From NCBI GenBank assembly GCA_021414065.1, contig JAIOPE010000077.1:1-61410 (forward strand): DNA of 61,410 nt. Direction: 5' to 3'. This DNA comes from Planctomycetota bacterium (lineage in GTDB: Bacteria; Planctomycetota; JAJSAM01; JAJVHW01). The position numbers and the translations under genes are program-made. The notes beneath the pieces were generated by a model. The model made no database searches. It saw only the letters and a program-made list of their open reading frames with translations, and was not told the origin of the DNA. Of the stretch, positions 34,490 through 51,392 are shown one piece after another. The first letter of the stretch is position 1; the number at the start of each line of letters is the position of its first letter.

Positions 34490-34524
34490 TTCCTTCGAAC
34501 CCGGGCGGCGCAGGCGTGGTGGCG

Positions 34525-38670
<4,146 letters not shown>

Positions 38671-38718
38671 CGTCTTCTCGTCTCCGTGGGGGATTCCGCT
38701 TCCGGGGCCGTGGTCAGC

Positions 38719-42411
<3,693 letters not shown>

Positions 42412-42439
42412 CGATCCTCACTCCGACGACAGAAGGAAC

Positions 42440-42466
42440 CTCCCGGGAGCGGAACGCTCCCGGGAG
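42440..42466 (-). promoter_or_regulatory. Perfect hairpin between rplL and rpoB
   Basis: CTCCCGGGAGC and GCTCCCGGGAG form an 11-bp stem around a 5-base loop, 28 bases before rpoB. The arms each contain the palindrome CTCCCGGGAG. In E. coli an attenuator and an RNase III site separate rplL from rpoB; a similar uncoupling role is inferred from position. Only GTTCCTTCTG follows, so full termination is unlikely. Confidence 0.5.
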
Positions 42467-42619
42467 TCCGGGGTAGGCAGAATCGCCCGGCGCGGAAGAC
42501 CCGAAACCCCCTTGCGGAGGCACGGACTCCCGCGCGGGAACAAGCGCAGTGCGTCGTTGCGTGCAATGCGGTCAGAGGCGTGGCCGCGGAGGCCGCCGGT
42601 TCGCGGCGACCACCTGCGA

Positions 42620-43000
<381 letters not shown>

Positions 43001-43043
43001 TCCTGAAATCCTCCCGGGCGTTCAGCCCGCAACGGGGCCGAAA

Positions 43044-43577
43044 CTAGGCCGCTTTCTCTTTCTGTTCACGCACAGCGTCGACGGCGCGGGCCACGCCCGC
43101 GATCATCTCGTTCACCTGCGAAGCGATGGTCTGCATGGGAGCCGAGACCGCCGAAGCGATCATGGCCAACAGCTCCTGCTTGCCGGGCAACGACGCCAGA
43201 GCCTCGATCTCCGGAGCCGTCAGCGCCTGCCCGTCGAGGCTGCCGCCGAGGACCTTGAGACCTGAGTCTTTGTTCTTCTTCGTCCACTCGGTGACGACGC
43301 GCGAAACCGCGGGCAAGCCGTCCTTGCCTCCGTACGCGATCGCGCTCATCCCCTTCAGCATCTCCCCGGCTCCGACGATGCCAAGCTCGTCGAACGCCTT
43401 GCGGGCGACGCGGTTGCGGAGCACCGTCATGCGAGCGCCCTGCTTCCGCAGCGAACCGCGGAGGTCGTTGGCGCCGGCGACGGTGAACTTGTCCAGGCGC
43501 AGAACGATCACGTCGCGGTCGTTGCCGATCCGGCGCTTGACGTCCTCACGCAGCCAGTTCTTGAGTTGCTTGCTCAT
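43044..43577 (-). CDS. rplJ: 50S ribosomal protein L10
   Basis: Anchors L7/L12 to 23S rRNA. 177 residues, with the RNA-binding N-terminal domain (V-L-R-N-R-V-A-R-K-A-F) and a C-terminal helix for the L12 dimers. Four bases after rplA. Confidence 0.96.
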   Translation of the reverse strand: MSKQLKNWLREDVKRRIGNDRDVIVLRLDKFTVAGANDLRGSLRKQGARMTVLRNRVARKAFDELGIVGAGEMLKGMSAIAYGGKDGLPAVSRVVTEWTKKNKDSGLKVLGGSLDGQALTAPEIEALASLPGKQELLAMIASAVSAPMQTIASQVNEMIAGVARAVDAVREQKEKAA

Positions 43578-43581
43578 GGGT

Positions 43582-44271
43582 TCACACGATGTCGACCTGG
43601 ACCCCGGGACCCATCGTGGAGGATACGACGACCCTCCTCATGTAGGTTCCCTTGGACGTGTGCGGCTTCGCGGCGCGGACGCTGTCCATGAACGCCCGCA
43701 CGTTCTCAAGGAGCTTCTCAGGGGCGAAGGACGCCTTGCCGACCGGCCCGGCGACGTTTGCGCCGGCGTCAACTCGGTACTCGACCTTGCCGGCCTTGTA
43801 CGCCTTGACGGCCGTCGTCACGTCGTCGGAGACAGTGCCGGCCTTCGGCGACGGCATCTTGCCAGCCGGACCGAGCACCTTACCGAGCTTGCCGACGTAT
43901 CGCATCATGCCTGGCACTGCGATGGCGACGTCGAACTCCGTCCAGCCGGCGGCGACCTTGTCCACCAACTCCGGTCCACCGACGTGGTCCGCGCCGGCGG
44001 CAAGAGCTTCCTTCGCGCGCTCGCCCTCGGCGAACACGAGCACGGTGCGCGTGCGACCGCCAAGACCGTGCGGAAGGATGACGCTTCCGCGGACCTGCTG
44101 GTCACCCTTCTTCGGGTCCACGCCGATCCGCATCGAGACCTCGACGGTCTCGTCGAACTTGGCGCCAGCGTTTTTCTTCACGATGGCCACCGCCTCTTCG
44201 AGGGGGTAGCGCTTGGCTCGGTCCACGCTCACGACTGCGGCGCGGTACCGCTTCGATCTGTACTTCGGCAT
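43582..44271 (-). CDS. rplA: 50S ribosomal protein L1
   Basis: L1-stalk protein that helps E-site tRNA leave. 229 residues, with the F-D-E-T-V-E-V-S-M-R-I-G-V-D-P-K-K start of domain I and L-G-K-V-L-G-P-A-G-K-M-P-S-P-K-A-G-T, the family signature. In E. coli L1 represses rplK-rplA; a GC-rich stem in the upstream gap is a weak candidate site. Confidence 0.98.
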   Translation of the reverse strand: MPKYRSKRYRAAVVSVDRAKRYPLEEAVAIVKKNAGAKFDETVEVSMRIGVDPKKGDQQVRGSVILPHGLGGRTRTVLVFAEGERAKEALAAGADHVGGPELVDKVAAGWTEFDVAIAVPGMMRYVGKLGKVLGPAGKMPSPKAGTVSDDVTTAVKAYKAGKVEYRVDAGANVAGPVGKASFAPEKLLENVRAFMDSVRAAKPHTSKGTYMRRVVVSSTMGPGVQVDIV

Positions 44272-44290
44272 GTTCCTCCTCGCTCCCCGG

Positions 44291-44315
44291 GGGTCCGCTG
44301 AACGGCCGCGGGCCC
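44291..44315 (-). promoter_or_regulatory. GC-rich stem between rplK and rplA
   Basis: GGGTCCGC (44291-44298) can pair with GCGGGCCC (44308-44315) with one mismatch or wobble. It lies in the 66-base gap before rplA. Possible L1 site; weak. Confidence 0.25.
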
Positions 44316-44337
44316 GGGTGATGACGCGATGCTTTTC

Positions 44338-44766
44338 CTAGCCCTCGACGGCAATCCCGGACGACCGGGCTGTGCCTTCGATCATGCGAACCGCGGCCGG
44401 GAGCGAACCCGCACCGAGATCCTCCATCTTGATCTTCGCAATCTCCTCGCACTGCTTCCGCGTGACCGTCGCGACCTTCTCGCGACCGGGCGTCGCGGCG
44501 CCCTTGGCGAGCTGAGCGGCCCGCTTCAGGAGCACGGACGCGGGCGGCGACTTCAGGATGAAGTCGAACGACCGATCCTTGTAGACCGTGATGATCGCCG
44601 GCAGCACGAGACCGAGCTGGTCCTTCGTCCTGTCGTTGAACTGCTTCACGAACTGCCCGATGTTGACGCCGTGCTGACCCAGCGCAGGGCCCACCGGGGG
44701 GGCCGGTGTGGCCTGCCCGCCGGGGATCTGCAGCTTGATCTTGGCAGTGACTTCCTTCTTCGCCAT
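44338..44766 (-). CDS. rplK: 50S ribosomal protein L11
   Basis: Binds the GTPase centre of 23S rRNA. The ATG at 44766 gives M-A-K-K-E-V and 142 residues, with the conserved proline-rich [19 protein letters not shown] and the C-terminal RNA-binding domain. Confidence 0.98.
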   Translation of the reverse strand: MAKKEVTAKIKLQIPGGQATPAPPVGPALGQHGVNIGQFVKQFNDRTKDQLGLVLPAIITVYKDRSFDFILKSPPASVLLKRAAQLAKGAATPGREKVATVTRKQCEEIAKIKMEDLGAGSLPAAVRMIEGTARSSGIAVEG

Positions 44767-44776
44767 GAGTCCGCTC

Positions 44777-45307
44777 CTAGATGGCCTCGACCTGCCAGTA
44801 TTCGAGCTCAACGGGCGTAGGACGCCCGAAGATGGTCACGACGACCTTCACGAGGCCCTTGTCGGGGAAGACCTCGTCAACGATTCCCTCGAAGCTCTCG
44901 AAGGGACCTTCCTTGATCTTGACCGACTCGCCCTTCTGGAACTCGATCTTGACCTTGGGCTTCTCCTGCGTCCGCTCCATGTCGGCCAGCAGTTTCTCGA
45001 CCTCGAACGGCTCCATGGGAGCCGGACGCCCGTGGGCGCCGACGAAATCTCCGATGCCACCGGTCTCGCGGATCAGGAACCAGACATCATCCGTCAGGTC
45101 CATCTGAACCAGGAGGTAACCCGGGTAGATCTTCCGGCGGTAGTTCCGCTTCTTCCCGTTCTTGATCTCCGAGACGGTCTCGGTGGGGACCAGGATACGA
45201 GGAATGGACGCTTCGAGCCCCGCGGCGCACACGCGCTTCTGGAGGTTCTCGCAGATCCGGTCCTCGCGACCGCTCTGCACGCGCAGCACGAACCATCTGA
45301 GGGCCAT
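44777..45307 (-). CDS. nusG: Transcription elongation factor NusG
   Basis: Links RNA polymerase to Rho or the ribosome. The start at 45307 ([13 protein letters not shown]) gives 176 residues. NGN domain with [10 protein letters not shown], and a C-terminal KOW domain with [16 protein letters not shown]. Five bases after secE and ten before rplK. Confidence 0.97.
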   Translation of the reverse strand: MALRWFVLRVQSGREDRICENLQKRVCAAGLEASIPRILVPTETVSEIKNGKKRNYRRKIYPGYLLVQMDLTDDVWFLIRETGGIGDFVGAHGRPAPMEPFEVEKLLADMERTQEKPKVKIEFQKGESVKIKEGPFESFEGIVDEVFPDKGLVKVVVTIFGRPTPVELEYWQVEAI

Positions 45308-45311
45308 GGCG

Positions 45312-45788
45312 CTAGATCCCTCCGCGCGGCACGATGAGCTCAATGATCCCTTTGATCACGAGGTCGTAGCCGAAGACTAGCCCGACGATCAGCGCGGTGA
45401 AACCGCTCACGACCAGCGTGCTCTGCCAGGCATCCGAGAAACTCGGCCAGGAGACTTTCTGTAGTTCCGACTCCATGTCCACCAGCGAGTCGGCAACCTT
45501 GGGCCGATTGAGTATCCAGAAGACCCAGAGCGTCGCCAACACGAGGAGCACCGCCGCCATCGTGAGCGCCGGCGAGAACTTCGACTCGATCAGGACCAGG
45601 TCGGCCGTCCACGCCTCGGTGGGCTTCGCATCCAAGAGGATCTCGTTCCACGAGTCGCCGAGTCGCCGCCAGAACGACGGCAGCTCGATCAGGGCGGACC
45701 GGCATCCCCAGACAACGAGGAAGAGGCCCGCGAGGAACGTGATCGTCCTCGTGAGCTTCGCCTGGCCTGGTTTGTGGACCTTGAACAC
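45312..45788 (-). CDS. secE: Protein translocase subunit SecE, three-span form
   Basis: Stabilises SecY. At 158 residues it is longer than the usual 60-130. Hydrophobic spans lie at about 15-35, 70-92 and 125-150; the conserved SecE amphipathic helix (E-L-Q-K-V-S-W-P-S) lies between the second and third. The two extra N-terminal spans resemble the E. coli arrangement, but the linker is longer. Upstream lies a 248-base gap with a phased repeat array after tRNA-Trp. Confidence 0.92.
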   Translation of the reverse strand: MFKVHKPGQAKLTRTITFLAGLFLVVWGCRSALIELPSFWRRLGDSWNEILLDAKPTEAWTADLVLIESKFSPALTMAAVLLVLATLWVFWILNRPKVADSLVDMESELQKVSWPSFSDAWQSTLVVSGFTALIVGLVFGYDLVIKGIIELIVPRGGI

Positions 45789-45864
45789 TTGGGTCTACCA
45801 CGTCTCCGTTGATGCGCCGTCTCATAGGCCGGACACGACTTCAGCGCGACGGTGGCCGCCCACA

Positions 45865-45927
45865 GTCATGCCGACGTCAACTCACGTCTTGCGTCAGATT
45901 TGCGTCAGTTCGCGTCAGCTCACGTCA
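45865..45927. repeat. Helically phased GTCA/TGAC repeat array upstream of secE
   Basis: The core GTCA (TGAC on the minus strand) occurs with starts at 45865, 45876, 45886 (GTCT variant), 45893, 45904, 45914 and 45924. The steps are 11, 10, 7, 11, 10 and 10 bases, close to one DNA turn. Several copies extend to GCGTCAG. All face the same way, 77-140 bases before secE, between tRNA-Trp and secE. Direct repeats with this spacing suit cooperative binding of a regulator on one face of the helix. The regulator is unknown. Confidence 0.5.
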
Positions 45928-46036
45928 TAGCCACGCCAGTTCCCGGCGCCGAGCGTCGCCCCGCCCCAACTCGGAGACAGGTCGGCCCATTGTGGGCCAA
46001 AGATCCGGTGCGATCCGGCGTCCGACCCCGTGCGGC

Positions 46037-46112
46037 TGGCAGGACGCGAGGGACTCGAACCCCCAACCTGTCGATTTGGAATCGACTGCTCTACCAATTG
46101 AGCTAGCGTCCT
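46037..46112 (-). tRNA. trnW: tRNA-Trp (CCA anticodon)
   Basis: Acceptor stem AGGACGC/GCGTCCT, D arm with AGCTCAATTGGTAGAGC, anticodon stem GTCGA/TCGAC with loop TTCCAAA (anticodon CCA), and T arm with GGTTCGAGTCC. The discriminator G is followed by an encoded CCA. Lies between rpmG and secE. Confidence 0.97.
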
Positions 46113-46175
46113 CCGGTTACGCGGCGGGCGGTGGCGCCGCCGCGGGGGCGGCGGCGCCTGGTTCTCGTCCTGAGA

Positions 46176-46340
46176 CTACTTCTTCTTCTCCTTGTGCTGC
46201 ACGGCCTTGCGGCAGGTGGAGCAGTACTTCGTCAGATCAAGCTTGTAAGTGCCCTTCGTCTTGCGAGGCGTGCGGTAGTTCCGCTGCCCGCAGACGGTGC
46301 ACTCCAGGCTCACCCACTCACGGTTCAGAGTCTTGGCCAC
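46176..46340 (-). CDS. rpmG: 50S ribosomal protein L33, zinc-binding form
   Basis: 54 residues starting from GTG: V/M-A-K-T-L-N-R-E-W-V-S-L-E-C-T-V-C, then R-N-Y-R-T-P-R-K-T-K-G, K-Y-C-S-T-C-R-K and the basic tail. Two C-x-x-C pairs mark the zinc-containing type. It lies between tuf and tRNA-Trp, a common place for rpmG. Confidence 0.95.
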   Translation of the reverse strand: MAKTLNREWVSLECTVCGQRNYRTPRKTKGTYKLDLTKYCSTCRKAVQHKEKKK

Positions 46341-46351
46341 GGACTACCGCC

Positions 46352-47554
<1,203 letters not shown>

Positions 47555-47659
47555 GTGCGCCTCTCCATTCCTCCGTGGCGGTCCCGGGTCCGCGCCCGCG
47601 CCGCCTGGGTCGCCCGACTCGGAACGCCGCCGCAAGGGACTTGTCTGAGCTGCCGTCTG

Positions 47660-47731
47660 AGCTGCCGATGGGACTTGAACCCATGACCTCCTCCTTACCA
47701 AGGAGGTGCTCTACCGCTGAGCTACGGCAGC
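47660..47731 (-). tRNA. trnT: tRNA-Thr (GGT anticodon)
   Basis: Acceptor stem GCTGCCG/CGGCAGC, anticodon stem CCTCC/GGAGG with loop TTGGTAA (anticodon GGT), T loop GGTTCAAGTCC. CCA is not fully encoded (TCA follows the stem). It lies 105 bases before tuf. Confidence 0.96.
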
Positions 47732-47914
47732 AGCAGCTTGAACGTCCCGCGGCGGTGTCCCGCACTTCGCGTACCCGGCCTCGAACTCTCCGTCGTAAGT
47801 GCTGCCGGACACGCTGCCGAACCGTTCGGCGACGCCGCCAGGACCCGCACCGCGGTCCCAGCAGGAGACGGCAACCAACTTCCACAACCCACTCGGGCGC
47901 CGCCTCCCCCGCCC

Positions 47915-47988
47915 TGGAGCGGGCGAAGGGAATCGAACCCTCGTAGGTAGCTTGGAAGGCTACCGCTCTACCATTGAGCTACGCCCGC
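47915..47988 (-). tRNA. trnG: tRNA-Gly (TCC anticodon)
   Basis: Acceptor stem GCGGGCG/CGCCCGC, anticodon stem GGTAGC/GCTACC with anticodon TCC, T loop GGTTCGATTCC, encoded CCA. With tRNA-Thr and tuf it keeps the bacterial tRNA-tuf order; the tRNA-Tyr often found here is absent. Confidence 0.96.
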
Positions 47989-48435
47989 CCTGAGCAGGGG
48001 GTCACGTCCGACTTCCGTTCCCGGTCAGGCCGTTCGGCCGACGACTCGGGCAGGGTGTTCGGACGCGATCTCCCGCGACGGAGGGGCGCGAAACCTCGAA
48101 ACTGCACGATGCGGGCCGCTGGGTCCATATCTTTCCGGGCGATCCCGCGAGCCCGGCCCCGCGCCGAGCCCGCCACGCTGTCGGATGCAGCGGTGCGACG
48201 CCGACGATCCGTCACGGACGGTCCGTCAGAGGGCGTCGCCGGATCCAGTCGGGCTCGGTCATGCGGATGGCTGCGGGTGCCACGCCGCGACGCCCGTCGC
48301 GAAGTCAGACGCGCGGCTGCGGAGAGCGATCGGGGAACGGCAACCCGCGCCGGTTGCTCCGATCGGATGCGGCGACGCTCTCTCACCGACGGGATTTCAG
48401 GGGCGACGGCACCGGGGTCTCGTAGCAACGCGTCC
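47989..48435. other. Gene-free region upstream of the tRNA-tuf unit
   Basis: No coding sequence or RNA gene recognised on either strand. The promoter of the tRNA-Gly, tRNA-Thr, tuf transcript should be here on the minus strand, but no clear -35/-10 pair was found. A short palindrome ACGGACGGTCCGT is present near 48214. Confidence 0.4.
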
Positions 48436-48633
48436 GTGAGCGAACCGGACGTGCCTGAGGCCCTGCGACTCGCGGTGAGCACCGTAGAGGTTCCCCAGGA
48501 CGCGTACCCGACCGAGGTGATGTGCCGGAAGTGCCGTCACCTGATGCTCCCCGCAGACGCGGAGGGCCGAGGCTGGGAGTGCTGGGTGTGCTCGCGCCGG
48601 ATCGAGATCGTTCTCAAGGGATCGCCGAGCTGA
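48436..48633 (+). CDS. Small zinc-ribbon protein of unknown function
   Basis: 65 residues from a GTG at 48436 (V/M-S-E-P-D-V-P-E-A-L). The second half has C-R-K-C and C-W-V-C, 16 residues apart, in the pattern of a zinc ribbon, then R-I-E-I-V. The start is uncertain because the frame is open further upstream. The C-x-x-C pairs and distinct C-terminus favour a real gene, but no family is recognised. It converges on the SGNH hydrolase gene. Confidence 0.5.
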   Translation: MSEPDVPEALRLAVSTVEVPQDAYPTEVMCRKCRHLMLPADAEGRGWECWVCSRRIEIVLKGSPS

Positions 48634-48667
48634 AGTCGTGGTTGTGCCCTCGGAACTCGTCCCGACG

Positions 48668-49771
48668 TCACCGTCCGACCAGGCGTCGGACCGCGGGGAC
48701 GAGTGCATCCGCCAGGATCGCGTGGCCCCTGGCCCCGAAGTGGTAGATGTCGCCGTCGGACAGCGCGACGTCGGCCAGGGGGTGGGCGGCGACCGCGGAC
48801 TGCAGATCCACTGCGGCGAGTCGACGGGCCGCGATCGCAGCTGCGACCTGCTCCCGGAAGCCGCGAGTAGACTCGCCCGCCGGGTCCTCCGCGTCGAGGA
48901 GCGGCGCGACGGCGACGAGCACCGGCACCCGCGTGGTCGCGGACCACGCCGCGACACGGTCCAGGCCTCGCGTCACGGTTTGCCACGGCTCGGCTCCGGG
49001 ATCGTACATCCGGCGCCACGTCGAAGCTGCGGGACCGATGGGACCGGCGCCCGGAGCCAACGGGCGGCCGGCGGGCCTCCCGAGGGCACCGCCCAGGGCG
49101 CTTGACAGGAACGCCCACGCGCGGCACGGCGGCGGCGACTGCTCGCGGAACCACCCGAGCGGAGTCACGCTCTCGGCCGGGTCGTTCAGGCAGTAGACAA
49201 GCAGGACCGCATCGGGGGCGAGCGGCGCCACCGACGTCTCCAGGAGTCGAGCTTCCTGGACGGTGTCGTACCCGTTCACGCAGAAGTTCAGCACCTCGGA
49301 TGGGACGCCGCCCGCCCCGAGGCGCCGCTCGAGCGCTGCGGGAAACCGATCCTCGTAGCGAAGGGAGAGCGCAGCCCCGATCGAGTCGCCGATCACCGCG
49401 ATGCGAACGCTGCCGTCCCGTTTCCGCGGAGCGACGTCCACTGGGCGGAGCACCCCGTGGGACTCGATCTTCAGCTCGCCCTCGGCCCGCGTCATCGGCC
49501 GGTGGACGTAGACGAGTTCGACGTCGGTAGATGCCATCCACGGACTCTCGGATCGGGCGCGGCGAGCGTCGTCGGAGAGCGTGTACGTGCCTCGCAGAGC
49601 GTCGGTGATGCGCAGTCCGGCTTCGAGCAGGACGAGCGCGACGACTGTGCCGAGCGCGGTCGCGAAGACACGGCGCGCCGCCGTGCGGGGCTTGGTGCTC
49701 ACGACGACGTGTCCGATCGACCGACCGCGGGCATCGGCGGAACGTAGCGGCCGAGGGCGCGCGGCATCCAT
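48668..49771 (-). CDS. Membrane-anchored SGNH/GDSL-type hydrolase
   Basis: 367 residues with an N-terminal cytoplasmic segment and one membrane span (about 35-52), so the catalytic part is likely outside the membrane. SGNH blocks: I-A-V-I-G-D-S-I-G (nucleophile Ser), a Gly-Asn region near L-N-F-C-V-N-G-Y-D and the C-terminal D-G-D-I-Y-H-F-G with the catalytic Asp and His. The substrate may be an acyl or acetyl ester on a sugar or lipid and is unknown. The start could also be the GTG at 49702, closer to the membrane span. Confidence 0.75.
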   Translation of the reverse strand: MDAARPRPLRSADARGRSIGHVVVSTKPRTAARRVFATALGTVVALVLLEAGLRITDALRGTYTLSDDARRARSESPWMASTDVELVYVHRPMTRAEGELKIESHGVLRPVDVAPRKRDGSVRIAVIGDSIGAALSLRYEDRFPAALERRLGAGGVPSEVLNFCVNGYDTVQEARLLETSVAPLAPDAVLLVYCLNDPAESVTPLGWFREQSPPPCRAWAFLSSALGGALGRPAGRPLAPGAGPIGPAASTWRRMYDPGAEPWQTVTRGLDRVAAWSATTRVPVLVAVAPLLDAEDPAGESTRGFREQVAAAIAARRLAAVDLQSAVAAHPLADVALSDGDIYHFGARGHAILADALVPAVRRLVGR

Positions 49772-49776
49772 CGAAT

Positions 49777-49819
49777 CCCGCGGGCCGCCCGCTGCGTTGG
49801 AACCCTTGCGTGACCTGAC
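49777..49819. repeat. Copy 1 of a dispersed repeat (43 nt)
   Basis: Matches 61353-61395 at 40 of 43 positions, beginning CCCGCGGGCCGCCCGC; the three differences are transitions. Weaker identity runs on another 15 bases. This copy lies just before the SGNH hydrolase start. Confidence 0.7.
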
Positions 49820-49985
49820 GGTCCTGACGCTGAGGGTTCCGTCTTGGGGCCGACTCCGCGGATCACGGCCAGGACAGCGTCCCGTGGCTCGTGGGTTTCG
49901 ATTCGGGTCGCGCCACCGGCGCCGGCACCGCGCAATGCCGACGATGCGCGCCGCGCCATCCGAGCGGCGACCGCGAGCTTTCGGC

Positions 49986-50612
49986 TCAGGTCCGGACGAG
50001 GCGCTCGAGCGCGGCGACGAACGCCGCCTCGCGGGCGCACTCGAGCAGGATCGGCGACTTCACGTCGGGTGAGTCGTGCGAGATCTCGACGATCTCACCG
50101 CCGAAGATCTTCTTTCGGGTCACCGACCGAACTCTCGCCGCATCGACCGCGAACGCACGCACCCAGAGCGGCTTCACGTGGATCCCGCCCGGATGGACCG
50201 CAACCCGGATCAGTTTCCCGCCGAAGTTGGCCCACCCCAGGCGTCCGCCACATCGCAACTCGGCGCTCGCTGCGCCGGACGCCCGCACTCGGGCTTCCGC
50301 CGCCGCGGTCTCGTCGTCCCCCCGCGTGAAGATCGCCCGCGGGATGACATGGCGAAAGAGCAGGTATCCGCCCCCGGCCATCGCAGGCAGGAGCGACGCG
50401 AACATCGCGAACGCGAGCGCGCGGTTGGCGCGCCAGTCCTCCTCGGTGACCTGCACCTCGCGCCCGTGGTCCGCGACGACGAACCGGACGCCGTCGGCAT
50501 GACCGTTCAGAGCGTCGCCGCCGAGACGGTGCGTGTCGGAGAGAAACCACGAGAACGCCACGGCCCACGCCGCCAGGGCGACGATCGACAGGGCGGTGAG
50601 AACCGAGCGCAC
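49986..50612 (-). CDS. Two-span membrane protein of unknown function
   Basis: 208 residues from a GTG at 50612 (R-S-V-L-T-A-L-S-I-V-A-L-A), giving a first membrane span at 5-25 and a second near 70-95. The soluble C-terminal half has a beta-rich pattern resembling PH-like domains (W-A-N-F-G-G-K-L-I-R-V-A-V-H, then F-G-G-E-I-V-E-I-S-H). An in-frame ATG at 50681 would add a proline and arginine-rich stretch that looks non-coding. Divergent from the Tag-like gene. Confidence 0.6.
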   Translation of the reverse strand: MRSVLTALSIVALAAWAVAFSWFLSDTHRLGGDALNGHADGVRFVVADHGREVQVTEEDWRANRALAFAMFASLLPAMAGGGYLLFRHVIPRAIFTRGDDETAAAEARVRASGAASAELRCGGRLGWANFGGKLIRVAVHPGGIHVKPLWVRAFAVDAARVRSVTRKKIFGGEIVEISHDSPDVKSPILLECAREAAFVAALERLVRT

Positions 50613-50695
50613 CGGAACAAGGTACCTCGGAGGTCCGCGGGGACCGCGCGCCGCGGCTCCGCCGTCCGGTCGATCGCGCATCCCGGCCCGCCGGA

Positions 50696-50725
50696 CTTCT
50701 GCCACCCGCGCCGGGTCGGTACACT
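50696..50725 (+). promoter_or_regulatory. Promoter-like CTTCTG-N18-TACACT before the Tag-like gene
   Basis: CTTCTG (50696-50701), 18 bases, TACACT (50720-50725), then AAAGGAGG and GTG at 50753. Nearly the same pair precedes the infC leader on the minus strand. Confidence 0.4.
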
Positions 50726-50752
50726 CCCCCGCTTCCCCCAAAGGAGGTGCTG

Positions 50753-51319
50753 GTGACGATTGCAGAGCAGAGCCACGGAGTCGCCGCATCGCAGTCCCCC
50801 ACGGACTGCGGCACAGGCGACGGCCGTACCCGCTGCGGATGGGTCGCAGAGCATCCGGCACATCACGCGTTCCACGACGCCGAGTGGGGCATGCTCCCCG
50901 ACGACGAAGCGTACGCCCGGGAGCGCCTGGTTCTGACGTGCCTCCAGCGCACCCTGCCGCTGGCGGACGTGCTGAACAGCCGCGACGCGATCTGGAACGC
51001 GCTCGCGGGCTGCGACTTCGTGAAGATCGCGTCGATGGACGACGACGCCATCGACCGAGCAGCCTCCGCTGGCGTCCCGGCGGACCGCGCGACGCTCGCC
51101 TTCATCCGCGACGTCGCCGCAGCCGGCGCCGAGACGGCGAAGCAGTGCAAGGACTTCCGCGAGTACCTCCTCGCTGTGCGGTTCCTCGCCCGCGAGGAGC
51201 AGATCGCAGACATGGTCGCCCGCTTCCCCGGGTTCACGCGGATCGACGCCGCGCGGTTGATGGAGAACTTCGGGATCGGCGAGGGGTCGTCGCACGAGCG
51301 TGACTGCTGGCGGGCGTGA
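50753..51319 (+). CDS. Divergent DNA-3-methyladenine glycosylase I (Tag-like)
   Basis: 188 residues. The GTG at 50753 is chosen because AAAGGAGG ends five bases before it. The N-terminal Tag pattern is clear: R-C-G-W-V, then F-H-D-A-E-W-G. The C-terminus has H-E-R-D-C-W. Together these supply the Cys, His, His and Cys that bind zinc in Tag. The middle is different: the base-pocket region L-E-G-x-Q-x-G-L-S-W is replaced by L-T-C-L-Q-R-T-L-P-L-A-D, so the known Glu38 and Trp46 equivalents are not visible. It may be a glycosylase with another substrate, or a non-catalytic relative. Confidence 0.7.
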   Translation: MTIAEQSHGVAASQSPTDCGTGDGRTRCGWVAEHPAHHAFHDAEWGMLPDDEAYARERLVLTCLQRTLPLADVLNSRDAIWNALAGCDFVKIASMDDDAIDRAASAGVPADRATLAFIRDVAAAGAETAKQCKDFREYLLAVRFLAREEQIADMVARFPGFTRIDAARLMENFGIGEGSSHERDCWRA

Positions 51320-51392
51320 TCCACGACCGAAGCACGCCGCTTTCGCTCTCCGAGCGCATCGTTCGTCAGATGGTTCCGAAGGAGAGACCCCA

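Noticed and set aside
47750..47910. Possible further tRNA (tRNA-Tyr) between tRNA-Thr and tRNA-Gly
   Set aside because: A GTTCGAG stretch exists but no acceptor stem, anticodon arm or GTA anticodon could be arranged.
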